NCBI GenBank assembly: GCA_032718475.1
Contig: JAUCBJ010006708.1
Span: 1 to 64,000 of the forward strand
Origin: Nemertoderma westbladi
Lineage: Eukaryota > Xenacoelomorpha > Nemertodermatida > Nemertodermatidae
Length of the DNA: 64,000 nucleotides
Direction: 5' to 3'
Part shown: positions 44,901 to 57,452 of the stretch, in pieces
Layout: each line of letters begins with the position of its first letter
Position numbering within the stretch: position 1 is the first letter of the stretch
The notes under the pieces: generated by a model
Databases searched by the model: none
What the model was told of the DNA's origin: nothing
The model's input: only the letters and a program-made list of their open reading frames with translations
Position numbers and translations under genes: made by a program

Positions 44901-45737
44901 ATGAAACACTTATTGATTCTTACATCACTTGTGGCAGTTGGCTACGGTTTGAGTTGCCACAGTGCCGGGCCAGATGGAAAAATGAGTAGAGATGGTTGCG
45001 TACGATGTGTTGTAAGTCTTCAGCAATAAATATTAGACTATCTGTACAAGTGTAATAGTTTGGAAGGGGACAGACATGATGGATTAGGTTTAATGGGTCG
45101 AACCACTAACTACAACTACTATAGTCGGCCTACAGCATTGAAACTGCACATTGAGATGCTATGCCGGTTTGACAAAAACATTTTGTCACATTTTGTAGAA
45201 GTAGGGGTCCATGGTTCCAATGTTGGAGACTTTCAGACAAGTTGGTCCATGGTCCTCGGGTCCATGTTCTGCGGATGGAGGCTGTCAGACTGGGCGGGGT
45301 CCATGGTTCCGGGGATGGAGGCTGTCAGACAAGGTGGGGTCCATGGTTCTGGGATGGCGGCATTCAGAGAAGTTAGGGTCCATGGTTCCGTTCATGGAGG
45401 TTTCCATACAAATTTCTCCCCTGGCACGCCCTGATGACCCCCCCCCCCCCCCCCCCCATTGAATTAATAAATTAAATTATAATTTCTTGTATTCGAATGT
45501 ATTGCTCTGTTGTGTTATTGTACGACAATGTTATTATTTCAGACTATGACCATAGTCCACCATGGCGGAATCCCTCCAACCACAATGCCAATGTGTTTAC
45601 CTAAAGACGCCCCTCTATCTGACACCGAATGCAACACAATAGAGACCTACATTTGTGCTGGACAAAGAGGCGACCCTAGTGCACCTCCAGACACTTCTTG
45701 TAGTGTCACTTGCTGTGATGAAGACCTTTGCAACTAA
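44901..45737 (+). CDS. Secreted three-finger (Ly6/uPAR-like) protein, two exons
   Basis: Exon 1 (44901-45011, 37 codons) starts with a signal peptide (MKHLLILTSLVAVGYG) and contains three cysteines. It ends at a GTAAGT donor at 45012. Exon 2 (45543-45737) follows a TTATTATTTCAG acceptor, continues in phase 0 and ends with the diagnostic CCDEDLCN motif and a stop. The joined product is 101 residues with 10 cysteines, the number needed for the five-disulfide three-finger fold. No GPI-attachment tail follows the final Asn, so it is predicted secreted. The 531-bp intron contains a small tandem repeat and a C-run. Family members include Ly6 proteins, receptor-binding modulators and venom peptides; nothing here tells which, and no toxin role is claimed. 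An upstream untranslated exon cannot be excluded. Confidence 0.8.
45208..45415 (+). repeat. ~45-60-bp tandem repeat in the three-finger gene intron
   Basis: Four to five diverged copies built around GGGGTCCATGGTTC and TGGAGGCTGTCAGAC lie inside the intron. They create an open frame that is not a gene. A C-run (about 45437-45458) follows. Confidence 0.75.
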
Positions 45738-45888
45738 AAATTAATTCTTCAAATAGACTAGGACAATCTACTTTCTTTTTGAATGTTAGGTGATGGAATT
45801 TAAAAATAATTAAAAGGTCTAAAAAACAACCAACTGTATTGGGTTAGCCTGTGTAAAGTAAATACAACTATATATCTTCTTAACAAAC

Positions 45889-45894
45889 AATAAA
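45889..45894 (+). promoter_or_regulatory. Candidate polyadenylation signal of the three-finger gene
   Basis: AATAAA lies about 150 bp past the stop codon, a normal distance for a short 3' untranslated region. Confidence 0.5.
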
Positions 45895-46306
45895 AATTCA
45901 TTTTATTGTTAAAAATTCAAAAAAACATTTTCACTTAAATCTGTTCTTTTATTTGACAATAAATAAAATATGCCTTACCGGTATCTATCGCTCGTTCCAA
46001 AATCAATTTATTTAATGGTTGAACGCTACGATAAACTATATCTAGAGATGGGAAGGATAATAAAGTATATAATTAAATCTACATTAATTAAGAAATTTTA
46101 TTATTAAAATGAAGTGTTAGAATTACCGAAATAGTATTGGGGCCTATTGTTTATCATTACACATATTGTAGAATAGGTAGTTTACCCAAACATTTACCAG
46201 ATATTTAGGTTTTTTTTTTAATTATATACATTTCGAGCGGAGTTAATCTATTCTATTAAAATGAAGTTATTTATATATAAAATATAATAATGTCAAATTG
46301 AAATTT

Positions 46307-46369
46307 GTGTTAACCCTATTACCACTGCCCCCCCCCCCCCCCCCCCCCCTGTGGTAATAGGGTTAACAC
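46307..46369. repeat. Perfect 19-bp inverted repeat around a C-run
   Basis: GTGTTAACCCTATTACCAC (46307-46325) is the exact reverse complement of 46351-46369. The 25-bp spacer is almost entirely C. The structure could fold as a hairpin whose loop is a C-tract. Confidence 0.9.
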
Positions 46370-46504
46370 TAAACATTAAAGGTCTGCTAATAGTAATTTA
46401 AATTAAATTGATTTAGCCCCAAGCTGGGCAATAGGTCTGGGCAATAGTTGGACCTTTTTTGCAGTTCATGGTATCTAGTTATCGATATTTCATTGCAATA
46501 TTTA

Positions 46505-46640
46505 CAACAGCCAGAGCATTATCTTGTACTTTGGCAGCCTCATGGAGTGAATAAGCATGGTGGACAGCCCATGACTTTCTTGAGACACATCTTAAAGGAC
46601 ACTGGCCTTGAAGATGCGGATGATCTAGCAAGTAAGCTAC
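46505..46640 (+). pseudogene. LINE-like retroelement tail fragment
   Basis: Within a 98-codon frame the stretch containing LWQPHGVNKHGG and LKDTGLEDADDL resembles the region just after the reverse transcriptase in many LINEs (a W-x-P-x-HG basic turn, then a DTGLE helix). No start, polymerase motif or tail array is present. It is a remnant and the assignment is tentative. Confidence 0.4.
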
Positions 46641-46744
46641 TACTATTTATTGAATGGATAGCCCAAACTGCACAGAAGTATATTACTTGCCAAATTTATT
46701 ACTATATCACTCTAACCCAGACAGTAATCAAACATCAACTGTAA

Positions 46745-47327
46745 GTTTGTATAATGTATTACCCCACCAGATGAATAGCAGCTCTTCCCAGTGAATCCTA
46801 TGACAATAATCTATAAGGTTACTCACTGCTATGTTAGGTGGGAGGGAGTTGATGATAATGAATGAGGAGGGACCCAACTAACACTACGTTTGTCTATGGA
46901 GGGTCTCCTTACAGCCAGCTGGCTGGCTTTCTAGTTGAATCATATTATTCCGCAACTAAATAATTTACTCTTTTAGATGAATTTGTGCGTTTTTTTGCCG
47001 GACTAACAAATTTTGGCGACGTTCTGTGCGAGATTGGCGATATTTGAAAAGATTCTGAGGCTCAAATATGTTGCTCAGATGACTGAATATCTCAAATAAA
47101 AAAGTTGGTGCATATTCGACGAGTTTAAATCGGTGAAATTCGACTTTAAATTTTCAAAACCACTATTTTTCAGTGACCTCGTGATCGAAACGCCACAAAA
47201 AATATACAGTCTTGTGCGCAACCAAAATTTATGTAGAGTTTGTTATTAAAATTTTTGCGTACCTGCTTGAGTTTTTGAGATATTGGATGGTTATACATTC
47301 AGACACACACACACACACACACACACC

Positions 47328-47382
<55 letters not shown>

Positions 47383-48259
47383 CAACACGCACACCCGCCA
47401 TGGTTCTTTCACACACTGAATTTTGAATTTTACTAACTGTAAAATTCATTATATCTTCACATCAACAATTTGCAGAGTTTGTGTCATGTTTTTTTCACAC
47501 ACGAAATGAAAATTACAAAACATCTGCTAAGGGGCGTCGGAGGGGTGGTTGCGATGTGTGTGTGACTTTATAATTTTTTGCATTGTATGTGTTATTTACA
47601 AATTCCCGCTTTCTGATTATTTCTGCTACTTTCTACCTTATCCAGGTATTTACCGAGTGCCGAGCCGGTGAGGTAAATATAACAAAATACATAAATAATA
47701 ATAAATAAAATAAATATAAATACATAATTTGAATAATTTATAATCGAACATGATTTATTCAAGTTTGTTCTAATTGGCCATTTTAGGTTTATATAATATA
47801 CTCCAAGCCATACTTACAAGTCTTCCTCATCTTACATACCTTGTGCGGTATTTCTGTTTTTTTAGTTTATTTCCCTGATGATGCCCCTAGTGGGAGAAAT
47901 TAATTGGATTGTATAATAAAACAGATAGAGTCGGGCGTAAAGAAACTCCTTTATTTCTCAGTCAGTGCACGAAATGCATTGTCGCGCCCTGAAGTCGGCT
48001 TGCCGTTTGATTAATAACTTTAATATGATAGATGTCTGGCTATGAGTAAAATGCAATGACTTCACATATATATGTCTTAAGTCAAATGTGAATGAGCTAC
48101 AAGTACGTTAAAGCACCAATATTAACATTATGTGAAGAAAACCTTTGTATTCATTCAGACTGGCCCACATTGACTATTATAGGGTCTTCTCCGTTTTTTC
48201 AGAATCAATATGCCTAAAATGATCTATGGCTATGAGTAAAGGGTAACAGTATAACATAA
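46745..48259. other. Intergenic DNA, no gene seen
   Basis: AT-rich DNA with a CA microsatellite and no recognisable coding frame. The stretch before the CA array has a composition change and short repeated words, which may mark an old mobile element. Confidence 0.4.
47303..47380. repeat. (CA)n microsatellite
   Basis: About 36 CA dinucleotides interrupted once by a C-run near 47325. Confidence 0.97.
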
Positions 48260-50380
48260 GGGCTATCGTCCCCAACACCCCCACTCCGTTTCTTGGGGGC
48301 TATCGTCCCCAACACCCCCACATCTTTTCTTGGGAGCTATTGTCCCCAACACCCCCACTTATTTTCTTGGGGGCTATCGTCCCCAACACCCCCACTTCGT
48401 TTCTTGGGGGCTATCGTCCCCAACACCCCCACTTCTTTTCTTGGGGGCTATCGTCCCCAACACCCCCACTTCTTTTCTTGGGGGCTATCGTCCCCAACAC
48501 CCCCACTTCTTTTCTTGGGGGCTATCGTCCCCAACACCGCCACTTCTTTTCTTGGGGGCTATCGTCCCCAACACCCCCACTTCTTTTCTTGGGGGCTATC
48601 GTCCCCAACACCCCCACTTCTTTTCGTGGGGGCTATCGTCCCCAACACCCCCACTTCTTTTCTTGGGGGCTATCGTCCCCGACACCCCCACTTCTTTTCT
48701 TGGGGGCTATCGTCCCCAACACCCCCACTTCTTTTCTTGGGGGCTATCGTCCCCAACACCCCCACTTCTTTTCTTGTGGGCTATCGTCCCCAACACCCCC
48801 ACTTCTTTTCTTGGGGGCTATCGTCCCCAACACCCCCACTTCTTTTCGTGGGGGCTATCGTCCCCAACACCCCCACTTCTTTTCTTGGGGGCTATCGTCC
48901 CCAACACCGCCACTTCTTTGCTTGGGGGCTATCGTCCCCAACACCCCCACTTCTTTTCTTGGGGGCTATCGTCCCCAACACCCCCACTTCTTTTCGTGGG
49001 GGCTATCGTCCCCAACACCCCCACTTCTTTTCTTGGGGGCTATCGTCCCCAACACCCCCACTTCTTTTCTTGGGGGCTATCGTCCCCAACACCCCCACTT
49101 CTTTTCTTGGGGGCTATCGTCCCCAACACCCCCACTTCTTTTCGTGGGGGCTATCGTCCCCAACACCCCCACTTCTTTTCTTGGGGGCTATCGTCCCCAA
49201 CACCGCCACTTCTTTTCTTGGGGGCTATCGTCCCCAACACCCCCACTTCTTTTCTTGGGGGCTATCGTCCCCAACACCCCCACTTCTTTTCTTGGGGGCT
49301 ATCGTCCCCAACACCCCCACTTCTTTTCTTGGGGGCTATCGTCCCCAACACCCCCACTTCTTTTCTTGGGGGCTATCGTCCCCAACACCCCCACTTCTTT
49401 TCTTGGGGGCTATCGTCCCCAACACCCCCACTTCTTTTCTTGGGGGCTATCGTCCCCAACACCCCCACTTCTTTTCTTGTGGGCTATCGTCCCCAACACC
49501 CCCACTTCTTTTCTTGGGGGCTATCGTCCCCAACACCCCCACTTCTTTTCGTGGGGGCTATCGTCCCCAACACCCCCACTTCTTTTCTTGGGGGCTATCG
49601 TCCCCAACACCGCCACTTCTTTTCTTGGGGGCTATCGTCCCCAACACCCCCACTTCTTTTCTTGGGGGCTATCGTCCCCAACACCCCCACTTCTTTTCTT
49701 GGGGGCTATCGTCCCCAACACCCCCACTTCTTTTCGTGGGGGCTATCGTCCCCAACACCCCCACTTCTTTTCTTGGGAGCTATTGTCCCCAACACCCCCA
49801 CTTCTTTTCTTGGGGGCTATCGTCCCCAACACCCCCACTCCGTTTCTTGGGGGCTATCGTCCCCAACACCCCCACATCTTTTCTTGGGAGCTATTGTCCC
49901 CAACACCCCCACTTCTTTTCTTGGGGGCTATCGTCCCCAACACCCCCACTTCTTTTCTTGGGGGCTATCGTCCCCAACACCCCCACTTCTTTTCTTGGGG
50001 GCTATCGTCCCCAACACCCCCACTTCTTTTCTTGGGGGCTATCGTCCCCAACACCCCCACTTCTTTGCTTGGGGGCTATCGTCCCCAACACCCCCACTTC
50101 TTTTCTTGGGGGCTATCGTCCCCAACACCCCCACTTCTTTTCGTGGGGGCTATCGTCCCCAACACCCCCACTTCTTTTCTTGGGGGCTATCGTCCCCAAC
50201 ACCGCCACTTCTTTTCTTGGGGGCTATCGTCCCCAACACCCCCACTTCTTTTCTTGGGGGCTATCGTACCCAACACCCCCACTTCTTTTCTTGGGGGCTA
50301 TCGTCCCCAACACCCCCACTTCTTTTCTTGGGGGCTATCGTCCCCAACACCCCCACTTCTTTTCTTGGGGGCTAGCGTTT
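48260..50380. repeat. 37-bp minisatellite, about 56 copies
   Basis: The unit reads GGGGGCTATCGTCCCCAACA followed by a CCCCCACTTCTTTTCTT end. Since 37 is not divisible by three and the unit has no stop in any frame, all three plus-strand frames stay open for 2 kb and each encodes the same 37-residue cycle in a different phase. The minus strand carries G-runs of 4-5 twice per unit. Common variants (TTTTCGTGG, ACCGCCAC, TTCTTGTGG) recur in blocks, indicating multi-unit duplication. The array ends abruptly at the start of the 30-bp array. Confidence 0.97.
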
Positions 50381-51772
50381 TCTTTTTTCTTGGGGACCAC
50401 AAACAATTGTCGCAATATTATGACAGCCACAAAAAAATATCGTAATGTTGTGACAGTCACAAACAATTGTCGCAAGGTTGTGACAGCCACAAACAATTGT
50501 CGTAATGTTGTGACAGCCACAAACAATTGTCTTAATGTTGCGACAGCCACAAACAATTGTCGTAATATTGTGACAGCTACAAACAATTGTCCGAATGTTG
50601 TGATAGCCACAAACAATTGTCGTAGTATTGTGACAACCACAAACAATTGTCGTAATGTTGTGACGGCCACAAACAATTGTCCGAATGTTGTGACAGCCAC
50701 AAACAATTGTCGTAATGTTGCGACAGTCACAAACAATTGTCGTAATATTGTGACAGCCACAAACAATTGTCGTAATGTTGTGACGGCCACAAACAATTGT
50801 CCGAATGTTGTGACAGCCACAAACAATTGTCGTAATGTTGCGACAGCCACAAACAATTGTCGCAATATTCTGACAGCCACAATCAATTGCCACAATGTTG
50901 TGACAGCCACAAACAATTGTCGCAATGTTGTGACAACCACAAACAATTGTAGCAATATTGTGACAGCCTCAAACAATTGACGCCATGTAATGACAGCCAC
51001 AAAGAATTGTCGTATTATTGTGACAGCTACAAACAATTGTCGTAATATTGTGACAGCCACAATCAATTGTCACAATGTTGTGACAGCCACAAACAATTGT
51101 CGTAATATTGTGACAGCCACAATCAATTGTCACAATGTTATGACAGCCACAAACCATTGTCGTAATGTTGCGACAGCCACAAACAATTGTCGTAACATTG
51201 TGACAGCTACAAACAATTGTCGTAATATTGTGACAGCCACAATCAATTGTCACAATGTTGTGACGGCCACAAACAATTGTCGTAATATTGTGACAGCCAC
51301 AATCAATTGTCACAATGTTGTGACAGCCACAAACCATTGTCGTAATGTTGCGACAGCCACAAACAATTGTCGTAACATTGTGACAGCTACAAACAATTGT
51401 CGTAATATTGTGACAGCCACAATCAATTGTCACAATGTTGTGACAGCCACAAACAATTGTCGTAATATTGTGACAGCCACAATCAATTGTCACAATGTTG
51501 TGACAGTCACAAACCATTGTCGTAATGTTGCGACAGCCACAAACAATTGTCGTAACATTGTGACAGCTACAAACAATTGTCGTAATATTGTGACAGCCAC
51601 AATCAATTGTCACAATATTGTGACAGCCACAATCAATTGTCACAATGTTGTGACAGCCACAAACAATTGTCCAAATGTTGTAACAGCCACAAACAATTGC
51701 CGTAATATTAGAATTAATCCTCAAATAAACTTTTAAATTTATCATCAAAATAATATAAGTGTGTAAATTTAC

Positions 51773-51901
51773 CTCTTTATCAGCGGTGGGTTCATCGAGC
51801 AGATCAAGATCGCTTGTGCAGATCGGTTGCTTATCAGGAGCAGCAGAGCCACCCAATATCAACGGAATATTATCCGTTATGTCGTCAATTTCTTCGTTAA
51901 A
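51773..51901 (-). CDS. Predicted 129-bp phase-0 exon, copy 1 of 7
   Basis: On the minus strand an acceptor (TTTTTTCCAG) precedes 43 open codons beginning FNEEIDD and ending in TADKE, followed by a GTAAATTT donor. Both ends are phase 0, so copies can be joined or skipped without changing frame. The encoded segment is acidic (Asp/Glu-rich) with one Cys and no family I recognise. The other two frames contain stops, unlike the surrounding minisatellite. Upstream on the minus strand lies an 83-bp segment (51902-51984) with GTAAGA at its 5' end and the acceptor at its 3' end. Confidence 0.55.
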
Positions 51902-53125
51902 CTGGAAAAAATATAGATACATTGGATTGTGTTAATAAACAATGCTTGCAGGTTTGCAAAGAGTAACTCTTGCAAACCTCTTACCATGGTAGTTTCACAC
52001 ACAAAATCTCACAGCTAAAACTAACTGTGTTGGGACACTAACAAAATTTTCCGAATATTGTGACAGCCACAATCAATTGTAGTAATTTTGTGACAGCCAC
52101 AAACAATTGTCTGAATGTTGTGACAGCCACAAACATTTGTCGCAATGTTGGGATTGCCACAAACAATTTTCCGAATGTTGTGGCAGCCACAAACAATTGT
52201 CGCAATGTTGTAACAGCCACAAACAATTGTCCGAATGTTGTGATAGCCACAAACAATTGTCGTAATGTTGTGACAGCCACAAACAATTGTAGTAATGTTG
52301 TGACAGCCACAAGCAATTGTCGCAATATTGTGACAGCCACAAAAAAATGTCGTAATGTTGTGACAGTCACAAACAATTTCAGAATGTTGTGACAGCCGCA
52401 AACAATTGCCAGAATGTTATGACAGCCACAAACAATAGTCGTAGTTTTGTGATACGCACAAACAATGGAGAAATTCTGTATCAGCCACGAACAACTGCTG
52501 TGTTGCAGTATGCCGTGCAACCGGGACAGCTACAAACAATTTTCGTAATGTTGAGACAGCCATAAACAATTGTCGTAGTATTGTGACAACCACAAACAAT
52601 TGTCGTAATGTTGTGACGGCCACAAACAATTGTCCGAATGTTGTGACAGTCACAAACAATTGTCGTAATGTGGCGACAGTCACAAACAATTGACGCCATG
52701 TAATGACAGCCACAAAGAATTGTCGTAATATTGTGACAGCTACAAACAATTGTCGTAATATTGTGACAGCCACAATCAATTGTCACAATGTTGTGACAGC
52801 CACAAACAATTGTCGTAATATTGTGACAGCCACAATCAATTGTCACAATGTTGTGACAGCCACAAACCATTGTCGTAATGTTGCGACAGCCACAAACAAT
52901 TGTCGTAACATTGTGACAGCTACAAACAATTGTCGTAATATTGTGACAGCCACAATCAATTGTCACAATGTTGTGACAGCCACAAACAATTGTCGCAATA
53001 TTCTGACAGCCACAGTCAATTGTCACAATGTTGTAACAGCCACAAACAATTGCCGTAATATTAGAATTAATCTTCAAATAAACTTTTAAATTTATCATCA
53101 AAATAATATAAGTGTGTAAATTTAC

Positions 53126-53254
53126 CGCTTTATCAGCGGTGGGTTCATCGAGCAGATCAAGATCGCTTGTGCAGATCGGTTGCTTTTCAGGAGCAGCAGA
53201 GCCACCCAATATCAACGGAATATTATCCGTTATGTCGTCAATTTCTTCGTTAAA
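53126..53254 (-). CDS. Predicted 129-bp exon, copy 2 of 7
   Basis: Same exon as at 51773-51901 with an Asp-to-Glu change in the middle and a final Glu-to-Ala change. The acceptor is TTTTTTCTAG and the donor GTAAATTT. The frame is intact. It is the closest-spaced copy (1353 bp from copy 1). Confidence 0.55.
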
Positions 53255-55000
53255 CTAGAAAAAATATAGATACATTGGATTGTGTTAATAAACAATGCTT
53301 GCAGGTTTGCAAAAAGTAACTCTTGCAAACTTCTTACCATGGTAGTTTCACACACAAAATCTCACAGCTAAAACTAACTGTGTTGGGACACTAACAAAAT
53401 TTTCCGAATATTGTGACAGCCACAATCAATTGTAGTAATTTTGTGACAGCCACAAACAATTGTCTGAATGTTGTGACAGCCACAAACATTTGTCGCAATG
53501 TTGGGACTGCCACAAACAATTTTCCGAATGTTGTGGCAGCCACAAACAATTGTCGCAATGTTGTAACAGCCACAAACAATTGTCCGAATGTTGTGATACG
53601 CACAAACAATGGAGAAATTCTGTATCAGCCACGAACAACTGCTGTGTTGCAGTATGCCGTGCAACCGGGACAGCTACAAACAATTTTCGTAATGTTGAGA
53701 CAGCCATAAACAATTGTCGCAATGTTGTGACAGCTACAAACAATTTTCGTAATGTTTTGAAAGCCACAAACAATTGTCGTAATGTTGTGACAGCCACAAA
53801 CAATTGTCTCAATATTGTGACAGCCACAAACAATTGTCGCAATATTGTGACAGCCACAAAAAATTGTCGTAATGTCGTGACAGTCACAAACAATTTCAGA
53901 ATGTTGTGACAGCCGCAAACAATTGTCAGAATGTTATGACAGCCACAAACAATAGTCGTAGTTTTGTGATACGCACAAACAATGGAGAAATTCTGTATCA
54001 GAACCAACAACTGCTGTGTTGCAGTATGCCGTGCAACCGGGACAGCTACAAACAATTTTTGTAATGTTGAGACTGCCACAAACAATTGTCGCAATGTTGT
54101 GACAGCTACAAACAATTTTCGTAATGTTTTGAAAGCCACAAACAATTGTCGTAATGTTGTGACAGCCACAAACAATTGTCGTAATGTTGTGACAGCCACA
54201 AACAATTGTCTCAATAATGTGACAGCCACAAACAATTGTTGCAATATTGTGACAGCCACAAACAATTGACGCAATGTAATGACAGCCACAAAGAATTGTC
54301 GTAATATTGTGACAACCACAAACAATTGTCGTAATGTTGTGACGGCCACAAACAATTGTCCGAATGTTGTGAGAGCCACAAACAATTGTCGTAATGTTAC
54401 GACAGTCACAAACAATTGTCATAATATTGTGACAGCCACAAAAAATTGTCGTAATGTTGTGATGGCCACAAACAATTGTCCGAATGTTGTGACAGCCACA
54501 AACAATTGTCGTAATGTTGCGACAGCCACAAATAATTGTCGCAATATTCTGACAGCCACAATCAATTGTCACAATGTTGTGACAGCCACAAACAATTGTC
54601 GCAATGTTGTGACAACCACAAACAATTGTAACAATATTGTGACAGCCTCAAACAATTGACGCAATGTAATGACAGCCACAAAGAATTGTCGTAATATTGT
54701 GACAGCTACAAACAATTGTCGTAATATTGTGACAGCCACAATCAATTGTCACAATGTTGTGACAGCCACAAACAATTGTCGTAATGTTGCGACAGCCACA
54801 AACAATTGTCGTAATATTGTGACAGCTACAAACAATTGTCGTAATATTGTGACAGCTACAAACAATTGTCGTAATATTGTGACAGCCACAAAAATTGCAG
54901 GAATGTTGTAACAGCCACAAACAATTGCCGTAATATTAGAATTATTCTTCAAATAAACTTTTAAATTTATCATCAAAATAATATAAGTGTGTAAATTTAC

Positions 55001-55129
55001 CTCTTTATCAGCGGTGAGGTCGTCGAGCAGATCAACATCGCTTATGCAGATCGGTTGCTTATCAGGAGCAGCAGAGCCACCCAATATCAACGGAATATTA
55101 TCCGTTATGTCGTCAATTTCTTCGTTAAA
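55001..55129 (-). CDS. Predicted 129-bp exon, copy 3 of 7
   Basis: The most divergent copy at protein level: replacements give PICISDVDLLDDL in place of PICTSDLDLLDEP. Frame, acceptor AG and GTAAATTT donor are kept. Confidence 0.55.
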
Positions 55130-57323
55130 CTAGAGAAAATATAGATACATTGGATTGTGTTAATAAACAATGCTTGCAGGTTTGCAAAGAGTAACTCTTG
55201 CAAACCTCTTACCATGGTAGTTTCACACACAAAATCTCACAGCTAAAACTAACTGTGTTGGGACACTAACAAAATTTTCCGAATATTGTGACAGCCACAA
55301 TAAATTGTAGTAATTTTGTGACAGCCACAAACAATTGTCTGAATGTTGTGACAGCCACAAACATTTGTCGCAATGTTGGGACTGCCACAAACAATTATCC
55401 GAATGTTGTGACAGCCACAAACAATTGTTGCAATGTTGTAACAGCCACAAACAATTGTCGCAATATTGTGACAGCCACAACCAATTGTCGCAATATTATG
55501 ACAGCCACATATAATTGTCGTAATGTTGTGACAGTCACAAACAATTTCAGAATGTTGTGACAGCCGCAAACAATTGCCAGAATGTTATGACAACCACAAA
55601 CAATAGTCGTAGTTTTGTGATACGCACAAACAATGGATAAATTCTGTATCAGCCACAAACAACTGCTGTGTTGCAGTATGCCGTGCAACCGGGACAGCTA
55701 CAAACAATTTTCGTAATGTTGAGACAGCCACAAACAATTGTCGCAATGTTGTGACAGCTGCAAACAATTTTTGTAATGTTTAAAAGCCACAAACAATTGT
55801 CGTAATGTTGTGACAGCCACAAACAATTGTCGTAATGTTGTGACAGCCACAAAAAATTGTCTCAATATTGTGACAGCCACAAACAATTGTCGCAATATTG
55901 TGACAGCCACAAAAACTTGTCGTAATGTCGTGACAGTCACAAACAATTTCAGAATGTTGTGACAGCCGCAAACAATTGTCAGAATGTTATGACAGCCACA
56001 AACAATAGTCGTAGTTTTGTGATACGCACAAACAATGGAGAAATTCTGTATCAGCCACGAACAACTGCTGTGTTGCAGTATGCCGTGCAACCGGGACAGC
56101 TACAAACAATTTTCGTAATGTTGAGACAGCCACAAACAATTGTCGCAATGTTGTGACAGCTACAAACAATTTTCGTAATGTTGAGACAGCCACAAACAAT
56201 TGTCGCAATGTTGTGACAGCTACAAACAATTTTCGAAATGTTTTGAAAGCCACAAACAATTGTCGTAATGTTGTGACTGCCACAAACAATTGTCGTAATG
56301 TTGTGACAGCCACAAACAATTGTCTCAATAATGTGACAGCCACAAACAATTGTTGCAATATTGTGACAGCCACAAACAATTGACGCAATGTAATGACAGC
56401 CACAAAGAATTGTCGTAATATTGTGACAACCACAAACAATTGTCGTAATGTTGTGACGGCCACAAACAATTGTCCGAATGTTGTGAGAGCCACAAACAAT
56501 TGTCGTAATGTTACGACAGTCACAAACAATTGTCATAATATTGTGACAGCCACAAAAAATTGTCGTAATGTTGTGATGGCCACAAACTATTGTCCGAATG
56601 TTGTGACAGCCACAAACAATTGTCGTAATGTTGCGACAGCCACAAATAATTGTCGCAATATTCTGACAGCCACAATCAATTGTCACAATGTTGTGACAGC
56701 CACAAAGAATTGTCGCAATGTTGTGACAACCACAAACAATTGTAGCAATATTGTGACAGCCTCAAACAATTGTCGCAAGGTTGTGACAGCCTCAAACAAT
56801 TGACGCAATGTAATGACAGCCACAAAGAATTGTCGTAATATTGTGACAGCTACAAACAATTGTCGTAATATTGTGACAGCCACAATCAATTGTCACAATG
56901 TTGTGACAGCCACAAACAATTGTCGTAATGTAGCGACAGCCACAAACAAATGTCGTAATATTGTGACAGCTACAAACAATTGTCGGAATATTGTGACAGC
57001 TACAAACAATTGTCGTAATATTGTGACAGCCACAAAAATTGCAGGATTGTTGTAACAGCCACAAACAATTGACGCAATGTAATGACAGCCACAAACAATT
57101 GTCGTAATATTGTGACAGCCACAAACAATTGACGCAATGTAATGACAGCCACAAACAATTGTCGTAATATTGTGACAGCTACAAACAATTGTCGTAATAT
57201 TGTGACAGCCACAAAAATTGCAGGAATGTTGTAACAGCCACAAACAATTGCCGTAATATTAGAATTATTCTTCAAATAAACTTTTAAATTTATCATCAAA
57301 ATAATATAAGTGTGTAAATTTAC

Positions 57324-57452
57324 CTCTTTATCAGCGGTGGGTTCATCGAGCAGATCAAGATCGCTTATGCAGATCGGTTGCTTATCAGGAGCAGCAGAGC
57401 CACCCAATATCAACGGAATAGTATCCGTTATGTCGTCAATTTCTTCGTTAAA
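57324..57452 (-). CDS. Predicted 129-bp exon, copy 4 of 7
   Basis: Open in the same frame, with an Asn-to-Thr change (DTIPL) and PICISD. The acceptor is TTTTTTCTAG and the donor GTAAATTT. It is followed on its minus-strand downstream side by one of the longest 30-bp blocks. Confidence 0.55.

Noticed and set aside
45060-45434. 124-codon frame in the three-finger gene intron
   Set aside because: It is produced by an intronic tandem repeat and lies between a good donor and acceptor.
48293-50980. Three overlapping 680-895-codon frames as genes
   Set aside because: All are the same 37-bp repeat read in three phases, running into the next satellite.
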